From Streblospio benedicti (Eukaryota > Annelida > Polychaeta > Spionida > Spionidae), in NCBI GenBank assembly GCA_019095985.1, contig CM032659.1, positions 23,949,046 through 24,013,045 on the forward strand: a stretch of DNA of 64,000 nt. Reading direction: 5' to 3'. Under the pieces are notes generated by a model. That model was given only the letters and a program-made list of their open reading frames with translations. It was not told the origin of the DNA and ran no database searches. The translations under genes were made by a program, and so were the position numbers. Numbering within the stretch: the first letter of the stretch is position 1; every line of letters starts with the position of its first letter. Shown here piece after piece: positions 47,271 to 59,403 of the stretch.

Positions 47271-50200
47271 CTAGCAAATTGCTAGTGATGGATTCAAGCT
47301 AGTATCTGACCTTTTTATAGTCAAATATGGCTCCGTTTTCTTTAAAGCAAAGCATGAACTATCATATGCGTACATATTGTAAGCGAGAATCGACATTGCT
47401 GATTGGTCATATCTGTGGCAACCCGCGTACATCCTAGCAAGCTTTATCCTGTTCAACTTTCCACTGCAAAGAACATCGTAAGTTGGTGCAATGCATTGCT
47501 CATCCAGTGCACACAAATATAGAGGCCTCAGAAAATATCTATACACCTGTGCTGTATTGTACACCAGAAATGTAGTACCAGCTACGTTTACATTTGTCTG
47601 TAATCCTTTCACTGGGGAGATCAGGTACCTCAGCATGGATGGGTGTGTGACAGGGAAGATGGTGCTGTTACTGAGTGTGAAGCCTACAAAGCCGCCATTC
47701 TTGTGGGCCAGGGTGGTGAGATCAGAGATGTCAGAGGCGAGGAAGCGTACGGAGGCGTCCAACCAGAATATTCCGTGGTCAGGGTACTCAGCAAATACTG
47801 CCTGCATAGAGTAAATATAGTAAAGTAATAAAAAATCATATTCTTATATTGTTACTTTTTTGTTACTTTTTAATAGTCGAGTGAACTTGAAAAAGCAAGA
47901 AGTTCCATTCGGTCATATGCATGAGGGATTCCAGGTTAATTTTTGGTCTCTAGCTGAGTCTGCCTTGATCTGTCTACACTCTGTATATATCATCCTAGAT
48001 GAGGTAATTACTTCGCAAGTTCTTAGTTTGCTGTTTAACTAAACCCTTTGTCGTTGATATGAGTTTCACAGAATTTCTTCATGCGTGTATTAAACTAATT
48101 GTCTAAAGTTGAAGCCCAGTCTTTAAAATTCTAATCTAAAATCTAAAGTCATTTTAATATTCATCTTTCCCAATTTGGGTGCAGTTATCAAATTCTGCCC
48201 AATGGCGTAAACCAGAATAGTTCTTACATGCACCAGAATACATAATGTTGCTCATATATAGGGCATCCATCTCTAATAGTTAAGGCTTCCTATTACATAT
48301 TTTATGTTTGTGCCAAAGCCATTGATAAAGTGTAAATAAACTAGATGCTAGATCTCTGTTAGGAAAGAGTATCAAAGCAGCGATTATTTCTTGAAATTTG
48401 TATGATTTTCTCGGAAGATGCAAATACCCTTTTTATTGTGAAATGAAATGTGACATCACAATAATTGTTTGCAGGTAATTACATGTAAGTGTGAAGTTGC
48501 AGATGATCTAAATTTAAGCGTGGCGTGATATACAGGTAAGAACCCCCACGCCTCCCATCTGGACTCTGGTCCTCAGAAACATACCGCGAGTATGAGCGGC
48601 TTCCAGGCATAGGCCATAAGGACACTGACGTGGGGCGGGTAGAGGGAAAAGTGCACCCTCCGATACTCCACCCCGCACCATGACCGCACCTAGAGAGATT
48701 CAATGTACAAGATATATTAATGAAAAGTGTCATTAAGAGAGAATTATTAGATACCTGTTGAAACCTACTACCTTTCAGTGTAGTGTCGAGGAAACTTTCA
48801 ATGTTGTCGAAACATGAAAAACCTCAGTTGGTTGCATTACAGCCAGGATGACAGCAATCAGACAAGTAGACGTGGGCCACGTCATAGCTGGTGTTGCGGT
48901 TCATCCTGGGCCAGAACAGATAGATCTCAATGATCTCATGGGTCTTCCTCTGAAGCTCTTGTTCTTCATACACCATGATTTTAAATTCTTTCGGGCTGCT
49001 CGCACCACCTGTGTAACTGATATGATCTAATTCACTTGACACTCCTCTTAGGATTCAAATTTTCCTTCTATATGGCTTGCACAGAAGTGAGTTAGTAGCG
49101 CTGCGCATTCCAAACCATCTGCCCATATGCTTATGAAGCCTTGCAGATTACCATACAGATTCAATTAATTCTGTGTTCCCGAAAAACGTGGATCATTTTC
49201 CCTTTTAGCGTCTTTGAAGTCTTCTTCTCTTTAGGCTTGTATATAGAGAAACTTCATATGTTTTCTCTCCGAACAAAGGTCATTAAGGGAACGATCATAA
49301 ATAACGATATCAGGGGGGGGGTCGTCAATTTTTTGCGGCTCGAAGAAAAAGTTAACTGACACCCCCACCAACATTTTAAAAAGTTGAGTGACACCCCCCC
49401 CCCCGCCCCGCAATCCGCTAAAGAAAAGGTCCTCTATATATTCCTTGCATTGCTAAAAGAAAATATTTGGAAAAAAAATATACCGTTGCGTGATAAAAAA
49501 AAGTTCAGCGACTCCCCCAAAAGGAATAAGAAAAGTTGGACCCCCCCACACACACACCTTTTTGGATGACCCCCCCCGGTATGATTTTTTATGATTGTTC
49601 CCTAAGTTGGGTGCACACCATGTAGCAGAGTGGGTACTACTGACCGTTTGTGTTCCAGGTGGTTATTTGAGTGGAAGTTCAGGTATTGTTCTGTGCTGTG
49701 TATGGACTTGCGGTGCACTTCAACAGATGTGGTGGCAACTTCACTAATTTTGAGTTCACCTCTGGATACAATGAAGATGTTGCGTGCGACACTACACTGG
49801 CAGGTTCCAATAGTCATGAATTAACAATGAAACCGAGGATAAATTTAACATACACGTACATTCTTTTATCAGTACGGTCATTTTTTCGGTTGATATTCTT
49901 GTGTTCTACTCTTTAAAATGACACAATTAAATTCTAATCTGCAGTGAAACACGTATTTATACAAAGATAATATCAATGTGTATGAAAAGGTGACAGCAGA
50001 AAACAAATGGCAGATCCAGGATTTCGGGGAAGGTTCGTGTGTGTAAATTTGCATCAAATTCACTTCAAATCAGCGTGAAATGTGTCCACCCCAGAATTCA
50101 TCAGTTCCGATGACCAGACCAGAACGATGACATTTAGGCTGGAGGCCAGGGATCCACCCCCTGTTTCTGCCACTTGCCACTTCACTTATCTTTGCACCCC

Positions 50201-52114
50201 CGGTATATAAGGGCCTCTTGCACATACCTGTTGCACCTGCTGTTCTGTGAGTCCCAGGTCAAAGTACAGCAGCCTGGCGCCCCCTGCCGGCCGGAGGGTC
50301 TGGACGCTGTGCACGGCAGCTAGACTCTCGTGCCAGTGGTTACTGCTCGCGGCCGTCACCAGTAACAGCTTGTCTGATGGCGAAGTAATGAAGTCAAATA
50401 TGTGTGTGTAGTCAAAGATATAAGGGATTTAAATAGACACCACCACCACCACCACAAAAAAAAAAGAAAAAAAAAGAGAGGTTCGTGTGGGGCTTCGTGT
50501 TAAATTGTCTATGTAACTTGTTGATTGATAACTAGATAATATTGTAAAAAGAGTTAGGAGTTTCATACTAGATCTTAGCTATTTGGATGTTAGAAATTGA
50601 AGAGCTTAAAGTGATCATCATATTCTGGTGATACACAATGTAAATTGTAAATAAAAATAACATTAAACGTTTACAAAGATAGTTATTTTGTTATGCTGAG
50701 CCTGATTTAAAAATGTAGCTATTATATTTATACATCGTGCATCAGTTTATTTCTATATTAAATGTCAATGATATTTCATTGTATACAAAACCAACTTCGA
50801 TTTTGTGGGGTGATCTTCATGAACTTCTGTGGTGCCTCAGACAGATTCAAGGACTCCAGCAGAATGTCACTCACGTTAAAACGTCTGCCAGCTACCTCGT
50901 GCGCATGCGGTGGTGCATACGACTTTGTCAGCGGAACCTGTAACTGTGTAGATACCAATAGAAATATTATCCCCTATTTTGCAAATAGACTTCAGGCATG
51001 AATGGTCTAATCATGATGTATTTATAACAGTGAATCTTTGCTTTCTCTAAATAAGTAAAGCCACTGATCATGATTTTATTTCATATTCATTTGACCATCA
51101 TTCGTTGACAAGCTACCATAACCAAAAAAGGTCGTTTGAAGCAATTGCACAGTAAGTTATTTTCGGGTATTTTATTATTTGTCATCGAAGGGGTCCTATC
51201 TTTTCACTGGTCTAATGTTCCCACTGTTTTATCACGGCAGAGTCGGCCGCGCTTAGTCCAAGTGACAAAGTCTGCACATCGTAGAAAATCCCCCCCCACG
51301 CCCCACCCCCGAACATATGAAAATGAACAGAAGACTACTAAACACAACTAGCCATTTTCGCTCAAACAAATAGCCCATTGCTTGCAAAAAAGTGCTTGTT
51401 TTTGAATACAAATAAACATATGACAATGAATGAAAGCCATGCCCTATACAGTGTCTTTATCTTCGGTTACTTCTCTCAACATTCAGCGTACAAGAGTACA
51501 AAGTTGCACGTCATTATTAAACGGGGCTGCTTCAGTTTGTTAGTTGGTTGGTTGGTTGGTTGGTTGGTTGGTTGGTTGGTTGGTTGGTTGGTTGGTTGGT
51601 TGGTTGGTTGGTTGGTTGGTTGGTTGGGATAATCTAGTGTTGCCTACCGACTCGAAATTACTTGCTTTTATGTTTTTAGTCTTGTTACTTACTTTTTCAT
51701 GGAGCATCCAGCGTGGAAAGAAGCCAGTGGAGCAGTTGTGGGGATACGAGACGTCTTCATCTTCATGTTTTCTACGCACTGGACTGCGATAGCCTGTCTT
51801 GTTTATATAAGTTTAAAGGCGATTCAATAACTACTTGATCTAGTATTTAGTTATAATACACTTTAAAGTTATTATGTATATGTGGTTCATTTTTACATGT
51901 GGGTGTTGTCCCATAATTGAGCTATATATATAACTGGTATCGTGTGTGTGCATTCTTTTTTATAAACAGTCATGAATATATTCAAATAATAACATACCTC
52001 AAATATATGAAAATAAATTGCCATTCCTATGATGATCATGATTATTATATATCTAATCCTCGTAAACTGAATTGACTGCATGTTTAAGTGCTGTCCGAAG
52101 TTCCACAAACTCAT
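47271..52114 (-). CDS. DUF1647-like putative glycosyltransferase, type II membrane protein, 6 exons
   Basis: Exons in transcript order: 52114-51998, 51797-51693, 50937-50787, 50373-50228, 48689-48585, 47801-47271; in phase, 1155 nt, 384 residues. The first exon encodes a short cytoplasmic tail and a hydrophobic anchor ([17 protein letters not shown], about residues 22-38), as in Golgi enzymes; Met12 is an alternative start. The lumenal part shows [42 protein letters not shown] and GCHRYDQSA. As I remember it, this set of motifs fits the animal DUF1647 (PF07801) group, whose chemistry is not established; D in WLDAS could serve as a metal or sugar-nucleotide ligand. Less certain points: the second-exon acceptor (ACAAG, poor pyrimidine tract) and the third-exon donor (T/GTATAC). 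It is tail-to-tail with the plus-strand GALNT-like gene across the gap. Confidence 0.8.
49286..49603. mobile_element. AGGGA-ended MITE with G/C runs
   Basis: Ends are AGGGAACGATCATAAATAA and TTTATGATTGTTCCCT, a terminal inverted repeat. The interior has a G run next to the left end and C runs towards the right, with AAAGTTAACTGACACCCCC and AAAGTTGAGTGACACCCC as repeats. It sits in an intron of the 47-52 kb gene. It is probably related to the element at 53373. Confidence 0.65.
49995..50180. repeat. CAGATCCAGG dispersed repeat
   Basis: AATGGCAGATCCAGGATTTC, then GTGTAAATTTGCATC and a second part ending GGGATCCACCCCC. It matches the left end of the copies at 22.66, 55.48 and 58.04 kb. Intronic, immediately beside exon 4 of the 47-52 kb gene. 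Confidence 0.4.
51543..51628 (+). repeat. (TTGG)n microsatellite, about 21 units
   Basis: An uninterrupted GGTT/TTGG array in the second intron of the 47-52 kb gene. Purity suggests it is polymorphic. Open frames through it (GWLV or TNQP repeats) are artefacts. Confidence 0.95.
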
Positions 52115-53118
52115 TAATGGATAGTGTGACTTTTGTATTATTACTCCATATGGCTAATTGGAAGCTACATTTGTAAGAGTAATGTATACCTCATTATAAT
52201 ATCCTGTATTTGTGATTTTTTTACAACCAGTCAGCTATAATGAATCTACTAGTTGAAACAAATAATACAACAATTGCATCAAATGACAACAATTGCATAT
52301 ACTTTTCCAGTAATCTATTTGTAAATATTACTACACTTTAATGATTGGTCTCTCATTTTGACTTCCAAATATATAAATGCAAAAGTGTATTCTCATGGTC
52401 ACGCTGTTTGTGTTTCGTCTGCATAGTAAATTATTTTGATTTACAAATATAAAACCAAACTTAGGGCTACAGCCTCCAGCTAAACGTGTTCTAATGGGTA
52501 CATAAAATTACAATTAATTATTCAGAAACCTCTTATTTATGATTTCTTTGACATTGCTTTTATTTATCATGTGACTGTAATTTAAATGTTGTAAGATTTA
52601 TTTGGTGGGGCATTTCGTGTTCTTTTTAAAATGATGATCCTCGATCTACCCAAACAAAGGATATGTAGTCACATCATTTTGTTCTGTTTACTACCTAATT
52701 ACCTACATGTACTCCAAGCGTTATGATGGTAAAATGAGCTTTAATACCAAGTAATCTGTATCTGAATATGAGTTAAAACTACATCAAAGTTATATAGCTT
52801 TACCCACCAGATGATCTTCGGATTCGCCAGTGATGATATTTGGATGAAATGAATACAATCAGTGTATTTATTGATATAAATGCAGTATATGCAAATTAGC
52901 TTCTTTTGATAGCCTGCAGGGCTTATTGTAAATAAAGTGGCTCGGCGGCAGCGCATGCATGGTGACCTACCGGGTGACACTGGTGTCATGCACTTGTCAG
53001 ACTGCTGGAAATGTTCAGGGATAAAGGCTAGATGACAAAAGGATCGGACAGAAATAGAAGATACAAGTGTGGCAATAGCCTAATCCGTATGTGATTAGAG
53101 GCCGGCCAAGTATGAACA
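52115..53118. other. Upstream region of the 47-52 kb minus-strand gene, nothing further recognised
   Basis: AT-rich DNA 5' of the first exon found. Any promoter or 5' UTR exon should lie here; no clear TATA box or CpG island is visible. Confidence 0.35.
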
Positions 53119-53290
53119 AGTCTCGAAGCGTTGGGGAAGGTTAGCCTAACGGCCTAAGTCGCCGGTCCATGCACGTATGACCAGTCTGGTGTGAACAGGA
53201 GATCGTGAGTTTGAGTCCACGGCCTTCCACATGTTTACAGGGTTACCCGAATTTTTCACATTATTATGTATTTTACTGTGGTATTGATTA
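53119..53290 (+). mobile_element. tRNA-derived SINE
   Basis: An A-box-like GTTAGCCTAACGGCCTAAGT (about 53140) is followed at tRNA-like spacing by a B box, GTGAGTTTGAGTCCACG (about 53205). Then comes an unrelated body starting TTTACAGGGTTACCCG. No cloverleaf anticodon arm is intact. It abuts the MITE at 53373. Confidence 0.6.
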
Positions 53291-53372
53291 ACGGCACAGA
53301 ATATTATGACAGGAGCTGCTGGAGTCAAGCAAAAAGATGCAGCATGTGAATTCCAACTGGGTGTTTGTATGT

Positions 53373-53788
53373 AAGGGATCGTTTACAAATGACGTCATCG
53401 CGGAGGGGGAGGGGGTCGGAGAAAGATTACGAATGTTGACGGGGGGTGGGGTTCCATAGAAAAATGACATCATTGCGGAGCTGTGGGGGTGGGCGGGGTG
53501 CAGACGTAAATAGTGCTCTTTTTGATAATTTTCCAATGGAATTGTATTGAGTCCAAAATATCAATATGTTGTGAATATTGTTTTATAGCAGGGTTCCATA
53601 GCACATAGCAATGCACTAAATGCTGTTAGCTGTTTATATGGGCTGTAGTAAGAACCGGGGGGTCGGGGGCACACACAAGTAAAAATGATGCGTCATTGGG
53701 TTGGGGGTCGAAGAATAATGACGAATGATGGCATGGGGGGGGTCAGAAATGCCTGAAAATGTGATGACGTCATTTGTGAACGATCCCT
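53373..53788. mobile_element. AGGGATCG-ended MITE with G runs, 416 bp
   Basis: Ends AGGGATCGTTTACAAATGAC and GTCATTTGTGAACGATCCCT are 25-bp near-perfect terminal inverted repeats containing the palindrome ATGACGTCAT. The interior holds many G runs (GGAGGGGGAGGGGG, GGGGGGTGGGG, GGGGGGTCGGGGG) and repeated AATGACRTCATTGCGGAG-type segments. No coding frame. Confidence 0.8.
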
Positions 53789-55479
53789 GATCATGTATAA
53801 ATATGTAAATAAAATAAATCCCTCTTTAAAGTACTAAGTAACTGTAATAATATTTTATACACTTGGCAATAAAAAGTGTAGCGTGAACAGTATTCATGGC
53901 CACTCCTTACATCTTTTTTAAAGCAGTGTAGCTGGTAAACAATCTCAGCGAAGTAAGTAAACAAACACTAGAACTTGTGACGCACAATATACGAGTTATT
54001 GCTGTACTGTGTTTTTTGTTGTTGGTGTATTTCATTTTATGTGCATGTTTCAATACTAGCCAAGCGAAGTGAACTTGAAAATGCAATCTTAACTACATAA
54101 TGATCAAATAATTACGTAAAAAGTGATACACGTGCATGCACCATCCATCATAAAAGGATTGAAATTAAATACTGGTCTACTTTGAACTAATTTGATTTAT
54201 TTTCTTGTTAATTAACTTATTGTATAATGTGATAACCTTTTCAAATGGTCTAATAATCTTATCATCTAGATCTGACCATCTTGACCTTGCATGCTGGAAA
54301 AGCAAAGCACTAAATCGTCCTTGGTGGTGTGTACAATATACGCTAATAGACAAGGCAAATACATAGAAATTACATTATGAAAATGTGATGATTTGGTGTA
54401 GTTGTGATGGCACTTGCATGCATTTTCTGTTAAGCTTTATCTCCAACGATTTTGCATAGAGTGGATATGGTCTACTTCGTATTCTGTGTTCCTTCCCATA
54501 GTCAGAGGCATAAAAATCGCAGAAATGTTTTCATCGTAAATTCCCACAAAAGATAAGATGCATACATTTTTACAGCATATCTTTAACTAGAGAACCAGTA
54601 ACCCATTTACAGTATGGACCGATGTTGGTGTCACTGTACATAGAGTTAACATCACACAATACATATATAAGCTTCGATGCACAACCGACGACGCTACTGA
54701 ATACTTTATCACATATACTTATTACAATGCACACATGTCAACCTCTGCATTAAATTGTTGTTGACAAGCTTCTTGAGACGATAATCAGTGATTATTGTGA
54801 ATGCATTTTGTCAGATAGTACGTTTCTGTGAAATTTACCTGAAAGCAGTGAACAGTAAGAGTATATTATGTATCTAACGCAATTGCAATCTGTCTGGATC
54901 GTTATTATGAACTTAAGTAGCACCTGTCAACAAGCCCGCTTAACATTTCATTTTTATAATGAAGCATTTTACTAAGAAATTAAACGTCAATGATTGAGTC
55001 ATGATTGTAAAAATTCTGTAGATGTTAATAACATATACAAAAGGGTTTACAGTGGCAATCAAGGAGAGAAGTCTGTCTTTTATGACCTGTGTCCAATTTG
55101 TCAATGACTGAAGCCATCTCAACAACTCTTACACAGTAAAATGATTATTACTTTTGTACACTTCTATCAAGCGACAATGACAAATTACTATGAATACAAA
55201 ATGGAAATGTATCAAATAAAACTTTAGTTGCTGTAACATTCTGTGTCTCTTAATCAGGTTTATGTCTTGAATTGCAGTGACAGAATTATGTGATAGGGTT
55301 GTTTATTCAATTAATGGCATTATTCATTGTTTATGTCTTGTCAACAAGTTACATGCTTGAGTGTTGTTGGTTTGTCATCATTTAGTGAAATTAAATGAGA
55401 CCAGGGTTGGTACAAACTTTCAGGATTCAAGATTTAGGCACTTCCCGTGTGACAATATACACCGTAGTATTACACAATG
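53789..55479. other. Intergenic stretch, no supported gene
   Basis: AT-rich, with no frame, RNA or repeat I can defend. Confidence 0.4.
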
Positions 55480-55600
55480 ACAGATCCAAGTTTTTTATAA
55501 AAGGGGGGAGGGGGTGGGGGGTGGGTGGAGGCGCACTTTAAGGATTTCATGGGTTTCGTAGGCGCGATCGATGAAAATCAAGAATTGAGGGGGGGAAAGT
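55480..55600. repeat. CAGATCCA.G / TTTCATGGGTTTCGTA dispersed repeat
   Basis: ACAGATCCAAGTTTTTTAT, a G-rich run, then AAGGATTTCATGGGTTTCGT and GCGATCGATG. Same order as the piece at 32.5 kb, and the left end is shared with 50.0 and 58.04 kb. Confidence 0.5.
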
Positions 55601-58039
55601 TGGGGGCGATAATATTAGAAATGTTACAACTTCAATATTTTATCTGACATTTGTTTTACAATTGCTTTCTTATGTACGTACATTTTGACAATTTTCTTTG
55701 ATTCAGCACAAATGACTATGCATTTTTCTTTTTAAAAAAGTAAAAACAATACTTAACATTGTACATTTAAGTTCAAATGGGTGAGGTGTACCGTTTGTCT
55801 TTATGTTTTACCAAAAGAGCAAATTCTCTGTGACCCAGACTCTCGCCCAATGACAAAGAGATTTGTAGCTGTGCCGTTACCAGGATATACTTGTTGGACG
55901 GAATGTAGATTTCGAAGCACAGGGCATCATACCATCCTAATATGCCATAACGACAGAGGTGACGTTATGGGAACAAATCAATTTCTTATGCATCCTAGGT
56001 CTGGAGTTGCAATACATTACATGGTATTTAAAAATTAAGCACATTTAGCGGGCCACCACTAGTTATCATGGCCCAAGGGGCCGGTGGTACGGTAAAAGTA
56101 AGCTAAAATTTATGTCAATGGTTTCCGTGTATTTTTTCATATCCCACAGGGCTATGATTAATTGTTGCCCTTTAGGGCCTGGTAAAAAGATTGTGCAGTT
56201 GAAGAAGGAAAACAAAACAAACAGGTTTAAGCTAGCGATTCAGCTGCCTGAAAACTGTGCACGCAATTAGTCAAATGAAGCACTTGATATGTTATTACCT
56301 GACAAAATATATATGCATCGGCAATTGGTTGGTTATCAGTGGTTAGCCTGAAGAGAAGACTAGAACAATAATGTCAAGGTGCAACAAAATGTTACACATC
56401 TTGATTGGGTCACTCAGGGTTACAGCTTAACTAGGCAACCGTGGTGCATTTTTCATTCACATTTTGCATGATATCCATTATTGATCCCAGTAAACTATAA
56501 ACAATCATTTTTCATAATTATTAGTTTTGTGATTGGAAATGTACATACTAAGACTTACATACAGATATAATGTCAAAATCCGCTTATGTTTTAATTTCAC
56601 AAAACTAAGGAATGAGGTCATCATGAATGACTTTTAGGACCCCGTCTATTTGTTTGCCCCCGCCCTCTCTAACATTACTAAAAACAAATCAATTGGAACG
56701 TTTTAGCCTCCCCCCCCCCCCAAACCCATATTTTTTCATGCACCCTGTGGGTCGTGATAAATGGTTATTGCTTCTCAATTTGAGTGGTGCTTTTAGTAGG
56801 AGAGATAATTCTATCTGAACCCTTATTTGCGTAGTTGCTTCTTAATGTTATTGTATCTCGAGCAAACAGAAAACCCGTATGACATTTCAACACATCCATT
56901 ACCCAGTCAGCAAAAAGTTTCCTTATCAGTTCACTTTTTACAATTGGATTTTATCATCACCAGTGCAGAGTGTGTGTTCATCTTTATTCAACGTGCACTA
57001 ACAGTGGAGTTTGATCCATGTTTTAATGCCTAATAAGTACATTTCACTAACATGATTTGGAACTTCTTGAAGTCTGTGTTGATCTTAGGGGAGGTGCATG
57101 AGGTAGAAGGTGCGGTCTACCAATGTATGATGGCAACGTCCTTGAGGGTATTCTAGTGTTAGTTGCAATTGGTGTCTCGCATGTGATAGTGAATTTGGTT
57201 CAAGGCTTTCAAACAGCTTGTACCGTCAGACAATTGTCCCTATTTTGGGCTTTACTCTATATTAGATCTAGGTAATAATGACATTACAATGGCATACATT
57301 CAATACAAAGTCAGATTGTTTTCCATTGTCAAAAACGTGTTCTCTTGTCCAACATAATGTACTTATCAATACTTTGGACTTTCTAAGTCAACTACATGGA
57401 TATAGAAACAAACCTTTCTGCATTAATTTATTGTCCATGTTCATTGAAAATAATGTTTTTCTGTAACCAATTAAACTGTATCTTTGCGTGCTTCCAGTCT
57501 TATATTCTTACACTATTTCTTTCAGTAAACACAACAGTTACATCTTTCATGTTTTTCACACATTTTGGAATTGAAATGATTGTGTGAGCATAATGATGAA
57601 TGTATATGCGCATCATTAACCAGAACTTCGACGCAGTCTTCAAAGTGCATTGTGCCTAAAATGACCTACACTCACATTAGCAACATACTAATGTGCAAGT
57701 CAGCAATACACATTTTTATCCCCACGTGCGTAATAGTCGCTAATCCCAGTGCACACAACTGATAATGTAGTGAAGAGATGCATGCTCAAGTGCTACATTG
57801 GTCTGTTGCTATCTGATGCAGTACCGTGTCTCCCTTGATGAGATTTTTCATTAGAAGTTTTTTTCCAGAACACCATAGGAAAACCTTGACATTGGTAGCA
57901 AATTTACCCTCGCATGTGCCTATTAATTCCACACTATCCGGATTTTCAATGAATCGCAAAATCGCATTACTCAGACATAAAAGTATCAGTACACAAAACG
58001 ATGACAGTTTTAATACTTACTTTTCAAGTCCTACTTGCA
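55601..58039. other. Intergenic stretch, weak frames only
   Basis: A plus-strand frame at 55781-56038 (85 codons, with PGYTCWTECRFRSTG) has somewhat protein-like composition but no family match and no partner exons that I could find. C and G runs near 56650-56725 are like those in nearby repeats. Confidence 0.35.
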
Positions 58040-58215
58040 AGAAGTTTCACTGGCAGATCCAGATCCATAGGGGCACATTACCCCACCGCCACCCCCACAC
58101 CCGCCGCAAAAAATCAATTTCATGGGATTTTTGGCATCACCAAAGCGCTTACTTGTACAAAACCCATGAGATCCACTTTTTGCGCCCCCCCCCCCCTTTT
58201 CTAAAAACTAAATCC
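58040..58215. repeat. GGCAGATCCAG foldback repeat with C runs
   Basis: GGCAGATCCAGATCCATAGG begins the copy. TTTCATGGGATTTTTGGC and, 40 bases on, AAAACCCATGAGATCC are partly complementary, and the copy ends in a 12-base C run. It is the most complete member of the GATCCAG family in the window. Confidence 0.5.
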
Positions 58216-58624
58216 TCTAGTGAATTTCTTTGAAGCAATGAAGCAATGATTTGATTTGTCTATTTGTTTACAACTGATAACATAGATTTTTAGAGAAAAA
58301 AACTCAAATAAATCACCTTGAGGAATGTGGCCACCTGACAGTGTTGTGGACTGTCAGAGGGTAATATATGGGGACAATATAGCAGTGATAACTGTTATAT
58401 AATACTCCACTGGACTAGATAAAACTATAAATCACAGTATGTGGTCATACATGACAATATGGCGCAGGTAAAGCACTTCAAATTCAATGATTCAATTAAA
58501 ATCGATCAACATTTTCAATACCAAACAATTGGGACACTAGCATGTTTGATTTCTGAAGGTAATAGAATCTTCTAGAGGCAGAGATCAGCTATAGTTGGTG
58601 CTCAGTGTGAATGGCTTAAGGTGA

Positions 58625-58805
58625 ATGGTCCACCATCTATCTCGTTAGTCCCCAGTGGCATAGGTCTCTCGTCCCATTGGTCCCAGCAGCATTGATCTCA
58701 ATTGACACCAGTCCCCCGTCTCATTGGTCCTCTGTTTGATTATTATTCAATCACAATAGTCTCATTGGTCCCCCGTCTCATCGGTAGCATATCTCATTGT
58801 TTCCA
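58625..58805 (+). repeat. Degenerate tandem array on GTCTCATTGGTCCCC
   Basis: About nine imperfect units built on (G)TCTCATTGGTCCCCC, e.g. CCCGTCTCATTGGTCC, GTCTCATTGGTCCCCCG, CCGTCTCATCGGT, CTCTCGTCCCATTGGTCCC. Unit length varies from 14 to about 30 bases. Confidence 0.6.
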
Positions 58806-59403
58806 CATCCTAATAGAACAGCCCTGCTGCTCCTATTCCTAATAGTAATAGTAGTCCTACCCTATGTGGTTCAAATTATAAACGTGTTTTGGTACTATAT
58901 TAACATTTTTCTTATGCATAAATTAACACGAATATTTTGTATAATGAATAGTGTACATTATGTTGTGTGACATTTTAAAGTTGTAAAGTCTACTCATATA
59001 TCGATTGTACTGGTTTTCTAGTTTTGTATTTATGGTTTATATTTTAACATCCTTGGTAGTTTGTATATTGAGTTCCGTATTTTGTATGTTTATTCATTGA
59101 TGTTTACCTGCAAAGAGTTGGGGATAAAGTATATGCAACAACAGGAAAAACACAATCATGGTGTTCCAAGATAATGTTTTTGTACTACTAGTTACAACCC
59201 ACGGATGTCTTGAGCCCATCCTCCCGGCTCGCCACCCAGAGTCAAACACTACTGTATAACCACAGTCCGCAAGCATTCCCCAATGCAATATACATGTGTG
59301 CAAAAGATTCTATCGGTTGCAACTTGCAAATCAAGTGGTATACCTATCCGTGTGAGAAACAATCTGTGAAAAAAAATCAGCATGGTGTTTCATTGGGTCA
59401 TTT

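Noticed and set aside
51543-51628. Telomere-like repeat
   Set aside because: The unit is TTGG, not the TTAGGG of most animals, and the array is short and internal.
51378-51792. Open frames through the TTGG array on both strands (GWLV and TNQP repeats)
   Set aside because: A 4-bp repeat free of stops keeps frames open by chance; it lies in an intron of the 47-52 kb gene.
55781-56038. 85-codon frame with cysteine-containing PGYTCWTECRF segment
   Set aside because: Protein-like but isolated; I could not find acceptor, donor or partner exons to support it.
57826-58233. 135-codon plus-strand frame
   Set aside because: It runs into the GATCCAG/C-run repeat, has low-complexity composition and no domain.
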